The position numbers were made by a program, and so were the translations under genes. 64,000 bases of DNA from positions 146,612,057 through 146,676,056 of the forward strand of contig NC_062219.1 in assembly GCF_902686445.1 (NCBI RefSeq), written 5' to 3'. Shown here piece after piece: positions 32,166 through 43,060 of the stretch. The stretch is from Sciurus carolinensis (lineage: Eukaryota; Chordata; Mammalia; Rodentia; Sciuridae). Below the pieces are notes generated by a model. That model had not been told where the DNA came from, ran no database searches, and worked only from the letters and a program-made list of their open reading frames with translations. Within the stretch, counting starts at the first letter, position 1. The number at the start of each line of letters is the position of its first letter.

Positions 32166-33649
32166 GCTGTTGATCAACATCCTCTACATTAGTACCAAAT
32201 TTTAGACCTCATCTTCTGAGTCAGTCCTGTCCATCCAACTCAATGGAGGTCAGCTGAGCTCTGAAATGGGCCATTCAGGGCCTGCAATGAATTCTAGCCC
32301 CTAATCACTCACTATGAAAACTTGAGCACCTGATTTAACTTCTTTCACCTTCCATGACAAATTCTGTAACAAGACCTGAGTCTTGAGGAATCAGAGAGAG
32401 AAGGAATAATGAATGGAAAGCACACCACCTGGCCCATGGAAGGCCTCTATCAATGTCAAGGTCCTCCTGAAGAAGATGGGCCCTTCGTTGTCACATTGCA
32501 GTCTCATGAGAGTCCATCTGGGTGGAAGAAATACTTCCACTTGATTTTTTAAACCTGTACAAACAGCTGTGCCGCACAAAGAAGGTTTTCCGTGTCCTGT
32601 AGCTTTGATATTAATAGTGCCGCCATTTACTGGGTGCGACTGCGGGCTGAACTCCGTGTGACTGCTCGATGTTCATGATCTCATTTCAACCCCTAAATGG
32701 TGGTGGGTACCCTCATCACCACTCGGCATTCGTTCCAGCCTCCTTCTGGTACAACCCCATTTCCCAGACTGCCTCCCGTCTGGGCTGTAGTCCCGTGATG
32801 TTGGTTTTCCCTTCCAGAGATCGGAAGGCGGGAATGGAGGCCTTGCTCCCACCGGCTCCACCGTCAGGTAGAGAAGTGGGGGCATTCTGTTCACTGGCCT
32901 CGTCCTCAGAGGTCCCGGGGTCCAGACCTGAATGCGTGGTGCTGAGAGGCCGGTGTGGGCCTGTGTTTCGCTGGTATTAACTATGGCGAGCGTGGGACGG
33001 GGCAGCTTCCTAACCACGCTGGCTTCCTCACTGTTGGGTCACGGATGGCACGAGGGGGTGTGTGAGGAGCCCAGGGCTCTCTGACCCTGGAAGGGGCAGC
33101 AGCTCCCTCTGCCTCCGTCCTGAGGTGTGGCTTCTGGGGCCTGCTCCACCAGGCCTTTCAAAGTCTCTGTCAACCAACCACTTCCAATCCCATAATACGC
33201 TTCCCTTAGTTAGCACTGGTTCTTTTCCTTGCAACTCAGCTCTGACTGTCACAGGTCGGTATTCTGCTCAGATTCCACAGTCTGTTCAACGGATCTTCAG
33301 CCTGGTTGGACGTATTTACACTCTCTGAATTGGGAATCATGATACATTGGCAACTTTCATGGCATCTCTTCATGTTCAGTTCCAAGAGGACTCAGTGCTT
33401 CTGGGCCTGGTTGGAGGCACTGCACCCTGTTCACCAAGACTTCACTGCGGGACCATGGTAGGAAGATGCCCTCAGGAGCAAAGATGGTGCGTCCCATACA
33501 TAAGTTTTAGACAAGTTCCAGCAGTACTCCCTTCTGAGAATGTGTGTGTCCCATAGCTATCATGTGGAACGGACTCAATGACAAACAATTGTGCCTGTAT
33601 TTAGCACACCTGGTTCAGACTTCAGATAAACAAGATCAACAGAGATGCC
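32166..33649. other. Unique sequence, no gene seen
   Basis: A possible further MIR fragment lies at about 32600-32700 ('ttcatgatctcatttcaacc'). Opposed frames of 103 and 114 codons at 32669-33017 have no domain. The part at 32800-33130 is GC-richer than its surroundings. Confidence 0.4.
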
Positions 33650-33962
33650 CCATGCCTTACAATGGGGTGATGTCCTGGTAAAACAATCCCAAACAATTCT
33701 AAGTCGAAAACACACTTACTACACCTAACCTATGCAATATCACAGCTTACTCAAGCCTAACTCCATGTGCTCGGAACACTGACAACAGCTCACAGCTGGG
33801 CAGAGTCTCTAGCACAAAATCTGTTTTATAGTAATTATTGAATATCTCATGTAAGTTATTGAATACTGTACTGAAAGTGAAAAAATGTTATATGGTTACA
33901 TTTCTGTGCCATGATTACGCTAAAAAACTGTAAGTGGAACTGACCTCAGTCAGGGACCATCT
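33650..33962 (+). mobile_element. Tigger-type MITE
   Basis: Reads 'cttacaatggggtgatgtcc', 'acacttactacacctaacct', 'atgtgctcggaacactgaca', 'tgaatatctcatgtaagtta', 'ttgaatactgtactgaaagt', 'gtcagggacc'. It is the same class as 27126-27450 with a different internal part. Confidence 0.78.
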
Positions 33963-34020
33963 TTAAATCCTAATTATATTGAATTTTTCTTTCTTCTCAT
34001 TTAATGCAAGTCAGGCTAGA

Positions 34021-34127
34021 TTCATTCATTCATTCATTCATTCTCTCATTCTCTCATTCATTCAGGGAGCATGAATTCAACTGCTATAATATGGTAGAGT
34101 TGTTAGGATAACAACAAGATGAATAAG
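34021..34127 (-). mobile_element. L2 LINE, part 1, with (ATTC)n
   Basis: 'cattcattcattcattcatt' and 'gagcatgaattcaactgcta' begin a long reversed L2 element that continues after two SINE insertions (34216-34310 and 34513-35050). Confidence 0.6.
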
Positions 34128-34215
34128 GGACTGGGGATGTAGTTCATAATAAAGCATTTGCCTAGCATGCACACAGCCCTGGGCTCCATCTCCAAGACCA
34201 GAAAAAGAAGAAAAA
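34128..34215 (+). mobile_element. ID SINE
   Basis: Reads 'gactggggatgtagttcata', 'catttgcctagcatgcacac', 'ccctgggctccatctccaag' with an AAAAAGAAGAAAAA tail. Confidence 0.85.
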
Positions 34216-34310
34216 TGACTAAGTCAATTTACTGCCCTCTAAGAATTCACATCTTCAGAGATAGTCATACATACATACCAAATTAGGGCATTATAACACA
34301 ATTTCTTCTC

Positions 34311-34512
34311 TTTTTTTTTTGTACCAGGGATTGAATCCAGGGGCACTTAACCACTGAGCCACATCCCCAGTCCTTTTTATTTTTTATTTGGAGACAGGGT
34401 CTTGCTAAGTTGCTTAGGGCCTAAGTTGCTGAGGCTGGCTTTGAACTTGTGATCCTCCTGCCTCAGCCTCCTAAATCACTGGGATTACGGGCGTGCACAC
34501 TGTGCCAAGCTA
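34311..34512 (-). mobile_element. B1-dID SINE
   Basis: Plus-strand text: T10, 'gtaccagggattgaatccag', 'ccactgagccacatccccag', 'tttggagacagggtcttgct', 'gcctcctaaatcactgggat', 'tacgggcgtgcacactgtgc'. It lies close to the plus-strand ID element, making an inverted pair. Confidence 0.93.
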
Positions 34513-35050
34513 TAACCTGATTCCTTTTATGTGGTAAAAGGAAGAAACAACTTGAATCAGAAAGTCCTTCCAACCTGGACAGGATTCTACCCAGCAGTCA
34601 AGGAAGCTGCATGGGCAAAAATGCAAGAATGACCATGAGGACAACCTGGGCATGCATCAGTCAAAGGCGGTATCCATGGAGGGGCGGGCTGGAGTCGGAT
34701 GGCGAAGGCAACCTGACCGTCAGATGCTTGTTGAGCTTGGACTTCGTCCTGTGGACAGGAGGATTCCAGAGGAAGTCATTGTAAGAACGATCAATCATTG
34801 TTCAGTAAGCCAGACACGTGATGAAGTAGAAATGAGAAGAGACAAAAGAGGGTAGACGTGTTGGGGGATTGGGGGGTGGGGATACGAGGAGACCTTGACA
34901 GAGGCCTCGGAGGAGAAAGGAGGTGGAGAGAAGAGCGAGGTGACGGGACTTTTAGGAAAGCGGATTCAGCGAGACTCGGTGACAGACTGGATGTGTGAGG
35001 TGAGGTGTGGAAGGTAATCCTGAGCTTCTGGTTCAGGAGACAGAGCAAGT
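34513..35050 (-). mobile_element. L2 LINE, main part
   Basis: Characteristic reversed L2 words in order: 'cttggacttcgtcctgtgga', 'gaggaagtcattgtaagaac', 'ttttaggaaagcggattcag', 'cgagactcggtgacagactg', 'gatgtgtgaggtgaggtgtg', 'taatcctgagcttctggttc'. The 85-codon minus frame over it is an L2 remnant. Confidence 0.7.
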
Positions 35051-35392
35051 AGAGGCGGCATTAAAATGGGATAGAAAATGGAAGACACAAGGAACGTGTT
35101 GGGGTTAAGAGAAGAGGACAGAAGGTGAGCTAGGTCTCAGGACTAGTGGACTCAAGTTGCCCGTGGGATTCTCCTGGAAGAATCCTAGAGGGGACAGTCT
35201 ATGAGCATGGTCCTGCTGTCAGGGGAGAACCAAGGCCTGCATTTTTGGCTTTTCTTGATGTTTGGCTCACTTAATTAAATGTGAGCTGCCAAAGTGTCCA
35301 TGCCTAAAGACCTCATTTCTCTATCGATGGATACTTAATTGGACTTGTGAGTTGCATACGATTATCTCTTTGGTTTTGAGGTTTCATTCATT
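35051..35392. other. Unique sequence, no gene seen
   Basis: May still hold unrecognised L2 sequence at its start. Nothing else is seen. Confidence 0.35.
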
Positions 35393-35465
35393 TGTTTGGT
35401 GTTAGGGGTTGGACCAGGGCCTCATGCATGCTGAATATGTACCACAAAGTTACATTCCTAACCCA
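35393..35465 (-). mobile_element. Degraded ID SINE
   Basis: Plus-strand text 'ggtgttaggggttggaccag', 'ggcctcatgcatgctgaata', 'tgtaccacaaagttacattc' follows a reversed ID element with many substitutions. Confidence 0.6.
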
Positions 35466-35489
35466 ACCTGGGCTTTTGAACTCATTTAT

Positions 35490-36120
35490 GGAATTTTAAA
35501 AAATTCATTTGGAAAAAAAATGATTTTAAAGTAATTTGACATGTAAAAAAGAATGACAAGAACTATACAAAGAGTTTCCCTAGTTTTTTACCCCAGTTCA
35601 CTAATTTTTATCACTTTGCCACATTTGAGCTCTTGTGTACACCTCACTCTCTCCTCTCTCTGCGCAATGCACACATCCCTTAGTTATTTTTGGAATCACT
35701 TAAAATTACCTTGCAGACATCATGTCCTTTACTCCTCAGTCTATATTTCCTCAATATGTATTTTCTAAGAAAAAGACAGTTATGAGAGGGGCGCAGTGGT
35801 GCATGCCTGGAATCACAGCGGCTTGGGAGGCTGAGGCAGGAGGATCACAAGTTCAAAGCAACTTAGTGAGGCCCTAAGCAACTCAGTGAAACCCTGTCTC
35901 TCAATAAAATATAAAAAGGACTGGGGATGTGGCTCAGTGGTTGAGTGCCCCTGGATTTAATCCCTGGTACCAGGAGGAAAAACAAAAACAAAAACAAAAA
36001 ACAGAAAAAGGCAGTTATCAAATCCAGGAAATTTAATCATACTTTAATCTCTAATTGGGTTCCAGTTTCATCAATTGTCTAATAACTTCCTTCAGAGCAA
36101 AGTTTGGAAAACTATCCAGT
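35490..36120. mobile_element. L1M 3' UTR-like sequence, split by a SINE
   Basis: Words 'actatacaaagagtttccct', 'cagttcactaatttttatca', 'ttgcagacatcatgtccttt', then after the SINE 'atcaaatccaggaaatttaa', 'catcaattgtctaataactt'. These form a known run of old L1 3' UTR sequence. Strand is not certain. Confidence 0.6.
35768..36018 (+). mobile_element. B1-dID SINE with target-site duplications
   Basis: Body 35784-36002: 'ggggcgcagtggtgcatgcc', 'gaggctgaggcaggaggatc', 'gactggggatgtggctcagt', 'atttaatccctggtacc' with an (AAAAAC)n tail. Flanks AGAAAAAGACAGTTAT (35768-35783) and AGAAAAAGGCAGTTAT (36003-36018). It sits inside L1-like sequence. Confidence 0.95.
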
Positions 36121-36854
36121 CCAACAGCACACTGATAATCTTTGAAGGCTCTAGGAATTCAGTGCATTACTTTGAAATATGATGCATCAGTGTCTGTTTC
36201 ATGTGGGCTTTAGGTAAACTTTGTTCAAGGGTCAAGCAACCCATTCATTTCCCTTAAAGGGACAGTCTTGAAAGCACAAGATTTGTGAACAAAATTTCCT
36301 TACCTGTTTACTGTGGCATCAAGTCGCTATTCCCAGTGCAAAACAATATTTAGAGGAAACCATTTGCAACTGTCCCTGCTGCTTTATGCTGGCAGCCTAA
36401 GATGTAAGGGAAACAAGCAGGCTTCCCACTTCTCTGTCAAAACCCAGGCCTGGAGATCCTCTGCGTTCACAATTAACCATAGAATTTTGACTGCTGAATG
36501 GATAGTCTTTAACCTGAGTGGACCATTTGGAATTTAAAATTAGCAAAGTAATTATATTTACTGGGCCACTGATGGAAGGGAAATTGCACTCGGCTGATGA
36601 ATTTGCATGTTGTGAAATGGGTCATGGCAGCAGATGGCCTTCCAAGAATCAAAAAATAACTTTGGAGTTGGTTGCTTTTTCTCCTTGACTTCCTTAATTG
36701 AATCCTGCCAAATGTTTAAATCAGGTCAAGGAAATTTGGGATGTTGGAATGAATAGTTGAGGAGAGTTGTGAGTTGCCAAATAATATTCTGAACTTAAAC
36801 CACTAGATATTGAAATCCAAATATAAAACCAATGCTAAGTGTTAAATCACTACC
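36121..36854. other. Unique sequence, candidate conserved non-coding element
   Basis: About 36540-36700 is non-repetitive, with the octamer-like word ATTTGCAT at 36600-36607 and 'gtaattatatttactgggcc'. Conservation cannot be judged from one sequence. No gene is seen. Confidence 0.4.
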
Positions 36855-37030
36855 ATCATCATTAGCATTTAGTAAGTGCTCGGTCACCACAGTCACTAAT
36901 TCTGGATGCTTTACACGTTTTGATTGTTTAATTGAAACCCATGAACCAAGAGTGAGGATTATTATTATAATCTGTACTTTTTAAATGAGAAAACTGACAC
37001 TCAGAGAGTAAATTGACCAAGTTCAACACA
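36855..37030 (-). mobile_element. MIR SINE
   Basis: Reads 'cattagcatttagtaagtgc', 'attataatctgtacttttta', 'aatgagaaaactgacactca', 'gagagtaaattgaccaagtt'. Reversed MIR. Confidence 0.8.
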
Positions 37031-37129
37031 AATATTTTTGGATTTTGTTTTTTGCCACATGGAATACTTCATTGAAGACTGAGGAGATTTTTATCTATAA
37101 TAAACTCAAAAAGGTCATATTTAAATCAT

Positions 37130-37240
37130 GGTTTCTTTTTTGCTTGTTTGTTTTTGTTATTGTATTTTGGGGGCTGGGGATGGAAGGGCCTTGTACCTGC
37201 TGAACACAGGTTCTACCACTGAGCGACACCCCAGCTCCTA
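37130..37240 (-). mobile_element. Degraded ID-type SINE
   Basis: Plus-strand text 'tttttgcttgtttgtttttg', 'gggctggggatggaagggcc', 'ttctaccactgagcgacacc', 'ccagctcc' follows a reversed ID end with its T-rich tail. Confidence 0.65.
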
Positions 37241-37647
37241 GACTGTGGCTTCTAAGTACCATTTCCCACTCAGAGAAACCAGAGCACCTTGGATAAATGA
37301 CTAATTCCAGAGCCAGAGCTGGAAATGTTCAAGATGAGCCTAGAACATCTTGTCATGCTAAGTCCCCAGGAAGACCTCAGAAAGTATGGGAATTGTGTCA
37401 AGAGTGCCCAAGAGCTCTTACTGAGCAAAAAGGGACAAATCTGAGCATCAGTGAGGATGATAATTAAAATGGATGTAACCTCATAGAATATTTTTCTTGA
37501 GACACCGAATATGTTTAAACCTGTAGGATCATAATAATATGGGTTTAAACAGCAATGCACTGATATTCTTTAGAGATTCTAGGAAACTAGAGTTGTGTAA
37601 CTGGTCAGTAGGGAGAAAGAATCAATTTCTTTTTTTTTCCCCCTTGC
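37241..37647. other. Unique sequence, no gene seen
   Basis: A 96-codon minus frame at 37270-37560 has no recognisable domain. Nothing else is recognised. Confidence 0.4.
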
Positions 37648-38004
37648 TGCTATAGTTTGGGGGCATGTCTGGAATTCATGTGTGTCATGTGTTAATTGCA
37701 TTTGGACACGGGGTCCTTGGGAGGTGACTGGAATCAGATGATGTCATGAGGGTGGGGCCTCCAGAATGGTATTAGTGACTTCATAAGAAAAGGAAGACAG
37801 ACTGCAGGTGAACTTGCTCTGTCTTGTCATAGGATACCCTCCACCATGTCATGGTACCCCATGACGTCCTCATCAGTTGCTGATTAGATGACAGTGGGAT
37901 GCACAAGGGTTTCCCAGCTTCCAGAATTATAAGCCAAATATCCTCTGTTCTTCTAAACCTGTTGTCATGTATTTTGTTATAGCAAAAAAAAACAGACTAA
38001 GACA
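37648..38004 (+). mobile_element. MaLR solo LTR (MST-like), complete
   Basis: Starts 'tgctatagtttgggggcatg' and ends 'aaacagactaagaca' (TG...CA). Internal: 'ggacacggggtccttgggag', 'tcatgagggtggggcctcca', 'cccagcttccagaattataa', 'catgtattttgttatagcaa'. Confidence 0.9.
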
Positions 38005-38234
38005 CTTCTACAAAAACTTTAGAACTTGTAACTCACTGTACTAAATATTTAACAAAGGAAGTTTCTGTTTACAGAAGTAATCTAGTTAATAAATGAAGAA
38101 GGAATATTAGAAATGTCACCATTTAAAACTTCTAATGACTTAATATCTGGAGGTGATGATCAACAATGGTGGATAACATTAAAAAGGGACATAACATGTC
38201 TCTCAGTGGAAATAGTCCACACTATGTAGATTAC

Positions 38235-38840
38235 ATTCTTGCCCCCACCACAGAAAAAATGCTTTTTGAGCTCCAGTCTCCAGCAGGAAATACAGAAGAC
38301 AGAGAGGCATAGTAAAATACCTCTCAGGAGTGCAATCAGAAAAACCCAGACTAGAGGAACCTTGGGACAATGGGTCCATCTTTTTCAAAACAATATTAAT
38401 AACAAAATTGGAGGCAAACCGAGGGAGAACTCTGCAATAAAAGAGGCTGAAGAACTTGTTAACCAATAATCATATATAGACAGTTTTGGATCCTGTTCCA
38501 CACAAACTTTAAAACAAATTAAAACCAGAACATTTATGGATAATCCAGATATAGGAATATTGATGATATTAATGAATTGGAATTGGAATTTGGGACATAT
38601 GGTGATAGTATCATGATTATGATTGGAAACATTCTTTAGAGATGCATGTGAAATATTTTCAGAGGAAATTATATGATGTCTGAGAGTTGCTTCATAATGA
38701 CTGGGAATGGTTTGGGGAAATGGATGAGAATGTAAAGAAAAAAGATAAAGACAACTATCAAAGCAGGTGATGCGCCTATGGAGTTCACTATGCTCCTTGA
38801 CTTTTGCATGTTTGAGACTTTTTATGAAAAATATGTGTTT
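38235..38840 (+). mobile_element. L1M 3' region
   Basis: Words in order: 'cagcaggaaatacagaagac', 'acccagactagaggaacctt', 'tttttcaaaacaatattaat', 'tttggatcctgttccacaca', 'tgatgatattaatgaattgg', 'tatgatgtctgagagttgct', 'gagttcactatgctccttga'. This is a known old L1 3' sequence. The 76- and 87-codon frames over it are not genes. Confidence 0.7.
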
Positions 38841-38938
38841 AGTATGTTCATATACCTAAATATGCCAATTTACATGTGGCTATTTGATATAATGAAATGT
38901 TTCTTAAAGTACATGCTTTGGAACATTACTTCTCAGGA

Positions 38939-39381
38939 TGTATTATGGTTTGGATATGAAGTGTTCCCCCAAAGCTCCTATGTTAATGCAGGAGATGAAA
39001 TGATTAGGTGATGAGAGCTGTGATCTCATCAGTGGATTAATCCATTTGATGGGTTAATAATTTAAAAGGACTGCTACCCTGCGTGGTAACTCTAGGCAAG
39101 TGGTATGTGGTTAGAGGAAGTAGGTCACTGGGAGCATGCCCCTGGGGATCAAATCTTGTCCCACTGGATATTCCCTCTCTCTTTGCTTCCTGGTTGCGTT
39201 GAGCTAAGCAGCTTTCCTCCACTATGTCCTTCCACCATGATGTTCTGCTTCACCTCAAGCCAAGAACAATGGAGTTGGCCAGTCATGGACTGAACCTCTG
39301 AAACCATGAGCTCAAAATGAACTTCTCTAAGTTCTTCTTGTCAGGTATTTTGGTCACAGTGACAAAAACCTAACTAATCCA
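38939..39381 (+). mobile_element. MaLR-type solo LTR, complete
   Basis: Starts 'tgtattatggtttggatatg' and ends 'acaaaaacctaactaatcca'. It includes 'gaaatgattaggtgatgaga', 'gtcactgggagcatgcccct', 'ccctctctctttgcttcctg', 'ccatgatgttctgcttcacc', 'atggagttggccagtcatgg'. It is useful as a reference for the CT-expanded LTR at 53460. Confidence 0.9.
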
Positions 39382-41214
39382 GGATATTAATAGATTTCCT
39401 TCAAAAAACAGTTCCTGAGATTAGGTTAGAAAATGCTGGATTAAGCAGACTTCTTTGTCACTCAGCATTTTAGAGATGTTAATCTGATTCTCCAAGAGGA
39501 CATAGGCTTCCCGTTTACTTGTTCCTTAAAATCGTTTATAAATATCCTCTTATGGAACTAGCATTCCACAGAATGTATTTTGGTAAAAGTCAATGTGAGG
39601 GATCTTGAAGTCATCAAGGTTGAATCCTTGTTCGGGTTCTGTTAACCCCCAGTTGATTAATCCTAATGTCATCGTACTGCAACCTGGCCATGTAGGAAAG
39701 GAGATTTTGAACAGGTCAATGTGGTTTTTTCCACATAAACTTCGTTCAAACAATTTTATTTTCTGAAATTCAATACGTACAATTGATCAAGGCAGATTAG
39801 AAAATGGTTGAAGAAGGATTAGAATTCTAGAACCATACCCTCTTGGTCTTTTCTATCCTACCAGCAAAGTCTGTAAGAGTCTCCACAGAGGACAATTTGA
39901 AGATTCTGAAAGAGCAGACACCTCAGGTCTCCTGAAGGTTGCAGGGTGGAGGGGAGATCACTGTTTATGAAATATGGAATTCAGAGAAGTTTCAGAAGTT
40001 GTTTCTCAACAAAAGTTCTAAAAAGTCAAGGTATTTCTCAATGCTAAAAGTAGGATCCCAGAAATTGCAGTGGTAGAGATGAACTGACTGCTGAAGTTCT
40101 GGAACTGACAAGACAGGGGTCAAGTTTAGAACTTGAACAGGAACACAGTGCTCCTGGTTATGACAACAATATTTGTGCTGGCAGTTACAGGCACGGTCCT
40201 ACTCCGGGCTATGTAAGGACCTAAAATTCTGGCAGTGTGTAAGAACAAACCAAGTTCACAGCATCACCTTTGGGAAGAAAAGAGCACCTGGGTATTGTTC
40301 CAGGGCTTTAAGAGCTGACCTCCCGGCTCCCTGTCTAGCAGAGGTGTGAGCAAGACTTCTCACTCTCCTCAGAGATTCCCCACTGTGGCTCCTTCAGAAA
40401 TTACAAGAGCAGTTTCTCTTCTTATTTAGAGGGGCCTAGAAAGTGTCACTTAGTGGTATTTAAAGTTAACTTTAGTTAACTTTAGTATTTCTGCGGTTTT
40501 GCAGGCAGACATCTGCAGTGCTTGGGAGTTGCTCGCGTGCCGTGGAGGCGCAGCGAACCTGGTGAGCACAGCAGGCTTCTAAGCCACTCCTCCCCCACAG
40601 CAGCGTGACTGAGAATTGAGCCAAGTCCAGACTTCTGAGCTAATCCTGTCCCTTATGTGCTCCTGTCCATTTCAGAACTAAGATGGTCACAGGGTCCAGA
40701 GATGTGCCCGTGACCCAAGTTAGTCCCATCAGGTGAAGGGGAAAGATGTTCTTCCCTAAGGACACGGAGACTCCTTTCTCCCAGTGGATGTGAGTTCTAA
40801 ATCTCACGGCCCCAAACGTCGCTGACATCCCTCCTCCTGTCAAAAGGGGACCAGCCAGAGGGTGGGGTATAGGAGAGTGTGGGAATAACCGAGGCCCTTG
40901 TTTCACATTGTTGACACGTTGGCGTCCCCAAAACCAAGCTCACTCACCACCTCTGTGAGTGAGACGATAGGTTTCTTCATTGTTGAAACTACCTGGAACA
41001 CAGTTTTTCTGTCAGTTGTGGCCAAAAGCATCATGACTCAAATGTGTAGAAAACCAGAGCTCAGCCTGCAAACTGCAATTGGTAAATTATTCTGGCTACA
41101 AAATACACTTGGTAAGTAGCTAAGGAATCAGGACCTTGTGGTCACGTTGAATTGTGTATCATTTTGTTAGAATTCTTACATTCAAATTCATGGTTTAGAT
41201 TATCCTACAATATT
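39382..41214. other. Unique sequence, no gene seen
   Basis: Nearly 2 kb with no recognised repeat. At 40462-40483 the palindrome AAAGTTAACTTT is followed by a second GTTAACTTT. Frames of 67-88 codons show no domain. Confidence 0.45.
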
Positions 41215-41636
41215 TAGTTTTGATGTTCTCCTTACTATGGAGGTTACATTGGGTTCATAAAATGAGGTATTTAAATTTCAAAAATTTTTTTTCAATTGTT
41301 TAACATAGTTTTATAAAATAGGTATTATTTTTTTTCCCTGAAGATTTGAAAAATTCCCATAAAAATGTCTGATCTTGTTGTTGTTTCTTTTTTGGTATCA
41401 GATATTGAACCCAGGGTTGCTTAACCACTGATAAACATCCCCACCCCTTTTTATTTTTTATTTGGAGGCATTCTAAGTTGCTTAGGGCCTTGCTAAGTTG
41501 CTGAGGCTGACTTTAAACTTGCAATTCTCCTGCTTCAGCCTCCTGAATCACTGGGATTAGAGGCATGGGCCACCACACATGCCCCCTGTTGGTTTTCAAT
41601 GAACCATTTTGACTACTGATTCGATTTCTTTAAAGC
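41215..41636 (-). mobile_element. L1 ORF2 remnant split by a SINE
   Basis: Reversed ORF2 words: 'gggttcataaaatgaggtat', 'tccctgaagatttgaaaaat', 'aaaaatgtctgatcttgttg', then after the SINE 'tgactactgattcgatttct'. Heavily mutated. Confidence 0.65.
41386..41587 (-). mobile_element. B1-dID SINE
   Basis: Plus-strand text: 'ttggtatcagatattgaacc', 'cagggttgcttaaccactga', 'taagttgcttagggccttgc', 'gcttcagcctcctgaatcac', 'gggccaccacacatgcc'. It was inserted into the L1 ORF2 remnant. Confidence 0.9.
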
Positions 41637-42251
41637 TGTATTTGTGAACTATTGCTGCATAGCAATAACACCCAAACTTAACCCATTATGTCCCCGCATC
41701 CCATGTACGGGACACTAATAAAAGCTTAAACGGAGCGACAAAGTTGTATATTTGTCTTTCAGTTGAAGTTTTCATAGGTGTCCTTTATCAGAGATGCCAG
41801 AACATAACGGGTTATTGGCTTAACAACCATTTATTGACTCAGTGTTTGTGGGCAGGAATCCAGTCACAGCCTCAGCCGGCTCCTCCTGTTCCCGCTCTCC
41901 CACAGGCTGCAATCCAGGTGGCAGCTGGGGTCGCTTCCATCCTAGTATACCGGGAAGGCCTGCCTCAAGTTGACTCACGTGGTCAGCCTCAGGTCTCCAC
42001 AGGACAGCTCATAAGGTGGCAGCAGGTTTGCCTGGTGCCATCAAGAGAGCAAGACTGGATATACCAGCCAGGAACCACTGTGCGGTGCAGTCTAATCTCA
42101 GAAGGGGTATCTGTCACTTTTGCTGTATTCTATTCATTAGGATTGAGTCACTAAGTCACTAAGTCCCAACCACACTGCAGGGGAGGTAATCCCAGAGTGT
42201 GAGTATCAAGAAATGGGGATCATTGAGGGATATCTTAGAGACTGTGTACCA
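41637..42251 (-). mobile_element. MLT1-type MaLR LTR carrying an internal DNA transposon
   Basis: Begins 'tgtatttgtgaactattgct', 'gcatagcaataacacccaaa'. After the insertion it continues 'ttggcttaacaaccatttat', 'aggctgcaatccaggtggca', 'aggacagctcataaggtggc', 'cttttgctgtattctattca' and 'aatggggatcattgagggat', ending 'agagactgtgtacca'. This is reversed MLT1. A 136-codon plus frame at 41744-42154 is LTR sequence and not a gene. Confidence 0.82.
41682..41811. mobile_element. piggyBac-like MITE inside the MLT1 LTR
   Basis: 130 bases that interrupt MLT1 between 'cccaaactta' and 'ttggcttaac'. It starts CCCATTATGT and ends ACATAACGGG, so its ends are inverted repeats that match at 9 of 10 positions. 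TTAA precedes it (41678-41681) and TTAT follows (41812-41815), as expected of a decayed TTAA target duplication. CCC...GGG ends with TTAA targets are typical of piggyBac elements. Size and ends resemble the mammalian MER85 class, though I cannot assign the family by eye. Confidence 0.78.
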
Positions 42252-43060
42252 AAGATCTTTGGTTTTAGATCTTCTATTTCTTGTTTGGTCTATTTTGGTG
42301 AACCAAAAAAATTTTTGCATGATAAAGCATTTCATCCAAGTTTTCAAATTTACTCACATCAAGTTCCTCATGGTTTTATTGCTTTAGATGTAACTTTGCA
42401 TATCCTGGTGCAGAGGTCACAAGAACAGTGGTTTAACTGTGATAGAGATTTCTCTCCTCACTGCTTAAGCATGAGTTGTCTAGGGCTGATCTGGTGACTT
42501 CATGGTTGTAGCAACCAGATTCTATCTCATTGTCCCACTATCCTCAATCCTTGGTTTCTATTCCATGCCTTCCAGTCTACAGGGATCTGGCTTGACATGA
42601 TTACAGCCATCTTGGTTGTATTTTCCATTTTATCTGTCAGATGATTTCAGCACATGTTATAAACCCTATAGGACAAAGTTGTTAAGGTAGTCAGCAGAGC
42701 ATGCTGTTCAGGCCATAGATGCCGCACTGATTCTTAACTGACAATGGGCATGTTAACAGTTTTTGAGAAAGGCTGGTACATTCTGACTGGCCATAACTCC
42801 CTCTGTGTAGCTTAGCACACAAACTCCTTCCCCCTGCCCCAGGAGTGTGGGGATCCTCCTATCTTCCTCTGCTCAAGATGTGCTTCTATCCATAAGTCCC
42901 CAGGAGATGCCATTTTGTGAATCCTGGATCCATCAGCCTCTCTTCAGTCCTGTGGAAGCTTCCACCTTGGCAGCCAATTCTCATGTGCTAGGATCAGGTT
43001 TTTCCAAAACACGACCTCAGCATCATGCCCATATTCCACCCACCCTTTTTATTTAAAGGT
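42252..43060. other. Unique or very old repeat sequence, no gene seen
   Basis: The stretch 42400-42660 ('gcagaggtcacaagaacagt', 'catcttggttgtattttcca') loosely resembles an old transposon but I cannot name it. No coding evidence. Confidence 0.35.

Noticed and set aside
40462..40483. HNF1-like site AAAGTTAACTTT with a repeated half
   Set aside because: A palindrome of 12 bases is expected by chance in AT-rich DNA of this length, and there is no supporting context.
41744..42154. 136-codon plus-strand frame
   Set aside because: It runs from the piggyBac-like MITE into the MLT1 LTR, in antisense to the LTR, so it has no gene context.
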